Positions 58,519 to 64,000 of a stretch of DNA of 64,000 nucleotides are shown in pieces. Origin of the DNA: Pelobates cultripes. Taxonomy: Eukaryota > Chordata > Amphibia > Anura > Pelobatidae. The DNA lies in contig OW240915.1 of the NCBI GenBank assembly GCA_933207985.1, positions 125,382,840-125,446,839 on the forward strand, read 5' to 3'. Position 1 is the first letter of the stretch, and each line of letters begins with the position of its first letter. The position numbers and the translations under genes were made by a program. The notes beneath the pieces were generated by a model, which was not told where the DNA came from, did no database searches, and worked only from the letters and a program-made list of their open reading frames with translations.

Positions 58519-58618
58519 NNNNNNNNNNNNNNNNNNNNNNNNNNNNNNNNNNNNNNNNNNNNNNNNNNNNNNNNNNNNNNNNNNNNNNNNNNNNNNNNNN
58601 NNNNNNNNNNNNNNNNNN
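58519..58618. other. Assembly gap (100 N)
   Basis: Exactly 100 undetermined bases, the conventional size for a gap of unknown length, interrupting hAT remnant 2. Confidence 0.99.
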
Positions 58619-59140
58619 CCATGCAAAAATACCCAGAGGACACCCACGTTCATTTGTACATATAGGTACAGTAATGCAGTATGACCCTGTGCAGGGTATC
58701 CCAGTGTGCTCAGTCTCCTTTAATGCTGTTTGTATGTTTTACATTTCCTGTGTGTGTGATGAGACTGGCAGCCCAGCTAATATGCATGCTTGCTTATCCT
58801 CCATTAGCCCCTGGGCCTGTAAGGTTATATGGCTTGAAAAAGTTAAAAAAATAAGAGACCCAGGGTGATTAACTTAGTCCCAGCACTTGGGAGAGGAGAG
58901 CAGGAATTGGTGACAAGAAGGGTGCTAATCGGGTGAATCCCGATCCGCAGAGCGAGCGGGAAGGCGGCCGAAGTTGCGCGACGGAACTCGCGGTCGCGGG
59001 TCTGTAGAGCGGGGAAAAAACAGAACCGACCCGGCCTCCCTCCACCCGTCCCCACACCCTCCCTGTGTGTCTATGAGGCGGGTCCGTGGAGCGCACGCGG
59101 CACGGGCAGCTGTGACGCTCGCGGACCGCACAGCAAACAG
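58619..59140. other. GC-rich noncoding block
   Basis: 58920-59110 is markedly GC- and CpG-rich (gcgagcgggaaggcggccg, ggtccgtggagcgcacgcgg) in AT-rich surroundings. It could be the end of a repeat or a small CpG island. No open frame of interest. Confidence 0.35.
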
Positions 59141-59520
59141 GATAAAACAGTAAATCTCGATACAGTATGAAATCTAGTAAAGAGGGAAGGGGACAGGCAT
59201 AGGAGGTCCAGGGAAAACAATTATAGATAAAGGTAAAGGTCAAACAAATCCAAGAAACAGTTCAAAGTCTAGTATATACCCAGAGAGGTAAAATACTCTG
59301 ACCTGTGTAGGCTGGAGCGGCAAAGAAAGAGGAAGTGATGTCATAGACAGGGCCTTTTATGGACACCATATCTTTTCTCTGATTGGTTGTTACTGTTTCT
59401 ATGCTGCTGGAGTTTTCAGTAAAGAAAGATATGCAAATATGAAGCCTCCTGTCATGTTGTAAAATTACTCCTGACCGGTGTGCACATCTGATCTGCAACT
59501 ACAGGAAATGATTGGTTGAA
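59141..59520. other. Noncoding DNA
   Basis: No recognisable feature; possibly interior of the Tc1-like remnant that follows. Confidence 0.3.
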
Positions 59521-59780
59521 GTTATTGCTGCCAAAGGAAGTTCAACCAGTTATTAAATCCAAGGGTTCACATACTTTTTCCACATGCACTGTGAATGTTT
59601 ACATGGTGTGTTCAATAAAAACATGGCAACATGTCATTCTTTGTGTGTTTTTAGTTTAAGCAGACTATGATTGTCTATTGTTGTGACTTAGATGATGATC
59701 AGATCACATTTTATGACCAATTTGTGCAGAAATCCATATCATTCCAAAGGGTTCACATACTTTTTCTTGCAACTGTGTGT
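59521..59780. mobile_element. Tc1/mariner-like element end
   Basis: ccaagggttcacatactttttccacatgcactgtg near 59560-59595 and ttccaaagggttcacatactttttcttgcaactgtg near 59745-59780. This cacatactttttcttgcaactgtg ending is the known terminal sequence of vertebrate Tc1-like elements. Only the 3' end is present; no transposase. Confidence 0.6.
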
Positions 59781-59915
59781 GTGTGTATATATATATATAT
59801 TTTTTTTTTCAAAAATATATATAAAAATCCAACATTCTAAACCGCTCAAAAGGACACTACTTGACATTTCTACCCTCCAAGCTACACATTGAGTAAGCTA
59901 CTACAGCTTACTCAA

Positions 59916-59951
<36 letters not shown>

Positions 59952-60274
59952 ATATATCTCTTGCTTGAATGATGAGTAGAACAAAAAAAAAAAAAAAACT
60001 TTTTATTTTTTTTTAAATATTCTATAAAATGTTGAAAAGTTTAAATTCTGCATTTATGCCAAATGGGGTAAAAAAAATAAATCAAGTTATAAACTCAGAA
60101 CATTTCCTTGTTAGTGATTTTTTTTCAACAGTTCTCTACCTCGCCATGGTACATTAACCTTTTGTATGCCACTATATTGTAAGCATGCTAGATCCCTTGC
60201 AATCTGTTCAGCAAAATGTTTAGATAACATGTTTATCAAATCCCCTCCTCACATTGTAAACATGTTAACCTAGT
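59781..60274. other. Microsatellite-bearing noncoding DNA
   Basis: (TG)n/(TA)n at 59775-59800 and 59930-59955, A/T homopolymers near 59985 and 60120. No gene. Confidence 0.5.
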
Positions 60275-60690
60275 CTAACTTTTTTGCATTCTTTTTGTTT
60301 GGTCAACATATTGCATCCCACAAGGGCAGCTTAATAAATAGAGGACCTGTTTTGTATGACATGTTATACAGTCCTTAATCTCAAAATAAATTTTAGTAAC
60401 AGAGTATTGAACGTTAGTAATTTTTCTATATGGGGGGTCCCACTGTGGGATACCTTTATGGGGACAGGGGGTTATACTTGTTTTAGATAAATACAGTGTT
60501 GCACTATATATATATTTTTTCCCGTATCTTTCAAGGGAAGTGGAAACATCTCTAACTTGATAATCAGGATACAAGCAACACTGGACTTGGATATTTTAAA
60601 ACATTGGCAGTTATCCCACCCAAATACCCCCCAGAAATTTGGAACATTTCTTAATGTACATTTGTTCATTTGTTTTGACATTTGTTTGCA
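60275..60690 (-). pseudogene. Penelope-like linker and GIY-YIG fragment
   Basis: Minus strand: CTLRNVPNFWG-type and CNQCKTC-like remnants, then IKDCITCHTKQVLYLLSCPCGMQYVDQTKR (about 60290-60375), the Penelope Cys linker leading into the GIY-YIG start (normally ..CPCG.QYVG.T.R). The expected catalytic Gly after QYV is Asp. The frame is lost after TKR. Confidence 0.65.
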
Positions 60691-60936
60691 TTAATACCTC
60701 TGAATATATTTTAATTTAAGGGCTTTATCCACTAAGCGCTATCACTTATTGTATGTAGATTGTATTTTATTGTAAATTAGGGGATTTTGATTATGTGCTT
60801 AGCTGCTTACATATTGTAATTTGCAGAATTTATGTTTATTTCTATTGTGTATATATTGATTGTTTTGCGCTCTTAGTTATTTGGAATATGTTAATCTTAA
60901 TGAATTCATGCTTTGTATGTTTTCCCCCCCATTTAG
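60691..60936. other. Intron upstream of REJ exon
   Basis: AT-rich; ends in a polypyrimidine run ttttccccccccatttag that serves as the acceptor of the next exon. Confidence 0.5.
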
Positions 60937-61097
60937 ACCACTTCACTTAATATGCTCTGAATGTAAAAGCTCTTCTATTAACTGGAATGAAAGATTTTCT
61001 GTGCAGGTTTTATGTACGTATTGTAGTGAATTTGATCAAATTTCATATTTTTGGAATCTATACTGGATTAATGCAACAGAGTCTAACACTTTAGAAG
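60937..61097 (+). CDS. Exon of a polycystin/REJ-family protein
   Basis: Acceptor ..cccccccatttag, 161 nt, donor GAAG|GTAAGT. It encodes HLICSECKSSSINWNERFSV then VLCTYCSEFDQISYFWNLYW. The pattern C-x2-C ... C-x2-C followed by YFWNLY matches the REJ module of polycystin-1-like proteins, in which paired cysteines precede a Y.W.L motif. REJ modules sit in the large extracellular part before the GPS and membrane helices. One base completes the first codon and one base (G) remains at the end, so the next exon must begin at phase 1, as the exon at 63284 does. PKD1L1 or a related polycystin is likely, but the paralogue is not certain. Confidence 0.5.
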
Positions 61098-61498
61098 GTA
61101 AGTTGTGTAAAGGTATTATTCTACCGGTTTCTTTTATTGCAATTGTTATACTATAAATGTGTGTAGTAAGAGGTGGTAATATGCAACTATTAAAAGACTT
61201 ACATTTTTGAATTTCCATTTTAGTGATATTTGAATTTTAGCTTTAGACAGCATTTGTGGACTCTTCATTAACCCCTTCGTGACATGAAGACTTCTGTGCA
61301 GTCCTCTACAGAGTGGGCTTTGAAATGTTTAGGACAATATGGAACATCGTAAAGTTTGGTTTGATCAAAAACCAAAAAAAAATTTTAAAAAAAATTAAAA
61401 CTTTGCTAACACCAGGAGTGGGCTCCCCCTTTTTAGTGGTCCCAGACAGATCGTTGAGCTGGATAAAGTGCTCAAAGTGAGTGCTGTATACATCTCTT
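61098..61498. other. Intron with MITE start
   Basis: ttaaccccttcgtgacatgaagac at 61268 looks like the start of a nonautonomous element. No gene. Confidence 0.4.
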
Positions 61499-61576
61499 TA
61501 ACCCCTTAAGGACCAAACTTCTGGAATAAAAGGGAATCATGACATGTCACACATGTCATGTGTCCTTAAGGGGTTA
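61499..61576. mobile_element. Short ccttaagg-type foldback MITE
   Basis: ttaaccccttaaggaccaaact ... catgtcatgtgtccttaaggggttaa with central ttctggaataaaag and an inner acatgtcacacatgt palindrome. Same family as 17568-17641 in the other orientation. Confidence 0.7.
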
Positions 61577-62621
61577 AATGAACATTTAAATATCTATATA
61601 ATTCAGTGTGACCAGAGTTAACTCCCTGTGTACACCAGTAAAACCAGGTTTTATTAGATACTTGGGGCTCCCCTTTGGAGCCATCTCACAGACTGACCAA
61701 TGAGATGTATACAGCATTGAAAGTCAGTGCTTCTACATCCTTATAAATTCTTTCAGAACATTACAGCTGAGTGATCATGTTCAGACACCCCACTATCTGT
61801 TAGGGCAAGGTAAGATTTAATGCTGAGCTTGTTATGCTGTTCTAGGGTTTGGAATAGTGTATGATAAAGTGTAAGATTAGGGTAGGCATTTGATTCATTT
61901 TAGTGTAAAAGCATAGGGTAATGGTTATGGTTGGTATAATGTTTGGGGGGGGGGTTCGTATGTTTGGGGAGGTTAGTGTTAACTAACAAAAATGTATTTT
62001 GATCTTAGAAATATTAGCTATCAGTGCCCACAATCAGGGCTAATATGTGAATCTACATTGAGTTGTTTTGATTTAGTTACATTGGAGGTGTGAAACATTA
62101 TTAGCAACCATTTTTATTTTATACATTTAGATCAGGTATACAAATAGGATATTTTAAATGAAAACCCTTTATGTGCTTTAAAAATCAATATATTATATGT
62201 ATATGGGCACTTAAACGAAAAATTATTAAATTATGGTAGTAGAAAAGCATAGTGCAGATTCTAGGTTTTGTTTTGGTCCAGATCATGGGCAATTATTCTG
62301 TCCTTAAAGGGTTAAGTTATATAAACACATCAAGCTCCACCACAATGTTGAATCATTGAAAATCTGCTAACGCAGAGAGTACCCTACACTCACTCTTAGC
62401 ACCGAGAGTGGTTTTGGACTGCAGCAAAAAATGCTGTTACTCTTTGCTGTTCTTCAGAGCTGTAAATAAGGCAGCTGGAATGCAAAGTGCAGGCTTCCTA
62501 GTATCAGTTATGTTCATACAATTTAGGATGAGCTGTTGCATTCGTACACCCAGTTTTATTGAAAAAGTAAATGGGGCTGTGTGTAAACTGATAGAAGTTA
62601 CTGCATCAGTTAATTCATTAA
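61577..62621. other. Intron DNA, no supported gene
   Basis: Contains a G-run near 61948 and a tccttaaagggttaag phrase at 62302 that resembles a MITE end. The frame at 62408-62650 shows no family features. Confidence 0.4.
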
Positions 62622-63058
62622 AGCGGCACTGTCATCCACCTGAAACATAAGTATTTCAAAGTGGTAGAATCTTTATTAAATTTTAATTTCACTGAAATTC
62701 CAATCCAGTCAAGAAATATACATATACAAAGAAATATACATATACTTCTTCACCTGACTTTCTTAAACTGCGGGTGAAGTCTAAGTGTCAATCCTGACAG
62801 CCAACACCACTGACAGCTGCAGGGAATTAGCTGTGTCTATGGAGGATCCCGCAGTATGTTGTGTTCTCACAAATGTGCAAGAATACAGCAGTGATGTTGG
62901 CTCCTGGTGCTGAAGAGGAACAGACTGAGGAAGATGGTGGCACCCGTGAGGGCAGGATCAGTAAGTAAATCTTACCATTGCCACCGGACCCCCAGCGGCG
63001 ATGTCAATATTGGAAGTCTGAGAATTCTACAAAGTCTCTAGACGGGGACAGTGCCACT
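62622..63058. mobile_element. MITE with TTAA target duplication (copy 3)
   Basis: AGCGGCACTGTCATCC at the left and ...GGGGACAGTGCCACT at the right (inverted AGCGGCACTGTC/AGTGGCACTGTC), flanked by TTAA at 62618-62621 and 63059-63062. Different family from copies 1 and 2 but the same target. Lies in the intron between the two REJ exons. Confidence 0.65.
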
Positions 63059-63283
63059 TTAACATATTTTTGCATTGTTAATGCATTGTCTATTCAGTGC
63101 GTTAAAAATGATTGAGGGTGATTTTCCCTCTTTATTTTTCTCTTAGTATATTCATTTTATTTTAGTAAAGCTCAGATATGTATCCTGATGAAAATTTTTA
63201 CATTTAGAATTAAAACGGATAAAAAAAAATATATACTATAATTCTACAGGATACAATACAAATAAACTAATTCTCATTTGCAG

Positions 63284-63658
63284 TTCCATTTTGCAAAGTG
63301 CTTGAAACTAAGGCATCTCATACTATAATCGGAGTTGAAATGGATATTCCATCAAATGACAATGATGCAGCGCCAACAAAAAAAGAATTCCAAAGAGAAA
63401 CAGAAATTGAGGGACTGAAATACCTAGTGCATAGATCTGATGAACAAAACTATGAATCTGAAGTCAATTCAAAGAATTATGCAGTGAGCAATGCTCCCTT
63501 ATCAGACATAGATTATTTTAAAGATGCCAAGAAAGACTCTTCATCCAATTTAAACATGTTGAACATACTTTTCCCTCATACCAACATACTAGAGGATAGT
63601 TCGGGAGTGAGACTAAATGGAGAAAGTATGTCCAAGGATATAATTTCCCTTACTTCAG
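63284..63658 (+). CDS. Second exon of the polycystin/REJ-family protein
   Basis: Acceptor ctcatttgcag, 375 nt, donor TTCAG|GTACTA, phase 1 at both ends and compatible with the exon ending at 61097. It begins PFCKVLETKASHTIIGVEMD and continues with an acidic, low-complexity stretch (NDNDAAPTKKEFQRETE ... SEVNSKNYAVSNAPLSDIDYF), as expected for a poorly conserved linker between REJ segments. The open frame runs on to 63714, so the donor choice is by sequence only. No stops. Confidence 0.5.
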
Positions 63659-64000
63659 GTACTACTAATATGCTTAATATGTTATCAACTTTTTTTGTGT
63701 ATGTTGCAATATGAGTGGTTTCAATTTCAGTATTCAATATGTTTGTGTGTTACATAACTGAGGACTTTTATAAAACAGTCACTTCAGTTAACACTTTTGT
63801 TAATAGTTCTTGTTTCTAAGGAACACTATAGTGTCAGGAATACAAACATGTATTCCTAATCCTACAGTGTTAACCCCTTAAGACCGGAGGGCGTACTAGT
63901 ACGCCCTATTTTAGGCGGCTCTAAACGCCGCCGGGCGTAATAGTACGTCCTCAGGTCTTTCTTTACTTACCCGGTCGCCGGCGATCGCGGTTGGGGGGAC
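63659..64000. repeat. Intron with foldback elements
   Basis: A ~55-bp foldback at 63820-63873 (aggaacactatagtgtcaggaatac against gtattcctaatcctacagtgtt), then ccccttaagaccggagggcgtac.. starting a GC-rich foldback at 63876-63958 that runs toward the window edge. Confidence 0.55.

Noticed and set aside
58843..59243. Overlapping minus-strand open frames in the GC-rich block
   Set aside because: Several frames are open at once because of base composition; none shows domain features.

Overview
The window looks like a repeat-rich piece of an amphibian, probably frog, nuclear genome. That rests on the repertoire: Penelope-like elements with GIY-YIG tails, Tx1/L1-type LINEs, a Gmr1-like Ty3/gypsy element, hAT elements with long GC-rich ends, many TTAA-flanked MITEs and a class I-like endogenous retrovirus, plus spliced vertebrate exons. 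No species can be named from sequence alone. Two N runs (13745-14625 and 58519-58618) mark assembly gaps.

Host genes are sparse. On the minus strand, 2176-9239 holds five exon-like blocks of a receptor with tandem fibronectin type III (FNIII) repeats, most like the extracellular part of a type R3 receptor tyrosine phosphatase. Two exons look intact, one has lost 63 nt in frame, and two are decayed. On the plus strand, 60937-63658 holds two phase-compatible exons of a probable polycystin/REJ-family protein. The left edge (about 13-181, plus strand) may be the last exon of an unidentified membrane protein.

Most of the window is a graveyard of mobile elements. 2.4-16.8 kb holds a LINE ORF1 fragment, Penelope fragments, MITEs and duplicated pieces of a frog Gag-like ORF. 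A TA-rich microsatellite (18.48-18.87 kb) abuts a decayed Gmr1-like element (18.88-24.15 kb). The core is a four-level nest, 24197-41094, inside an old LINE: solo LTR-A contains solo LTR-B, which contains a full Gmr1-like element with an uninterrupted 1460-codon ORF, which contains a complete retrovirus (30071-39509). Each level is flanked by a perfect 5-bp target duplication.

The retrovirus has near-identical LTRs and gag, pro-pol and env, broken by a few point lesions. Its gag and pro lie in one frame separated by one UGA. Its envelope surface region carries a clear immunoglobulin-like domain and begins with a signal-anchor leader ending in a basic RKKR site, an arrangement reminiscent of foamy-virus envelopes attached to a gamma/epsilon-type pol. 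This is the strongest candidate for something undescribed.

45-51 kb holds Penelope copies, one with a twin-priming-like inversion, and an inverted pair of an unclassified repeat. 51-58.7 kb holds two hAT transposase remnants, a ~100-bp satellite, a structured LTR, an orphan C2H2 zinc finger and a composite satellite fused to gypsy RNase H. 58.7-64 kb has a Tc1-like end, a Penelope fragment, the REJ exons and MITEs.
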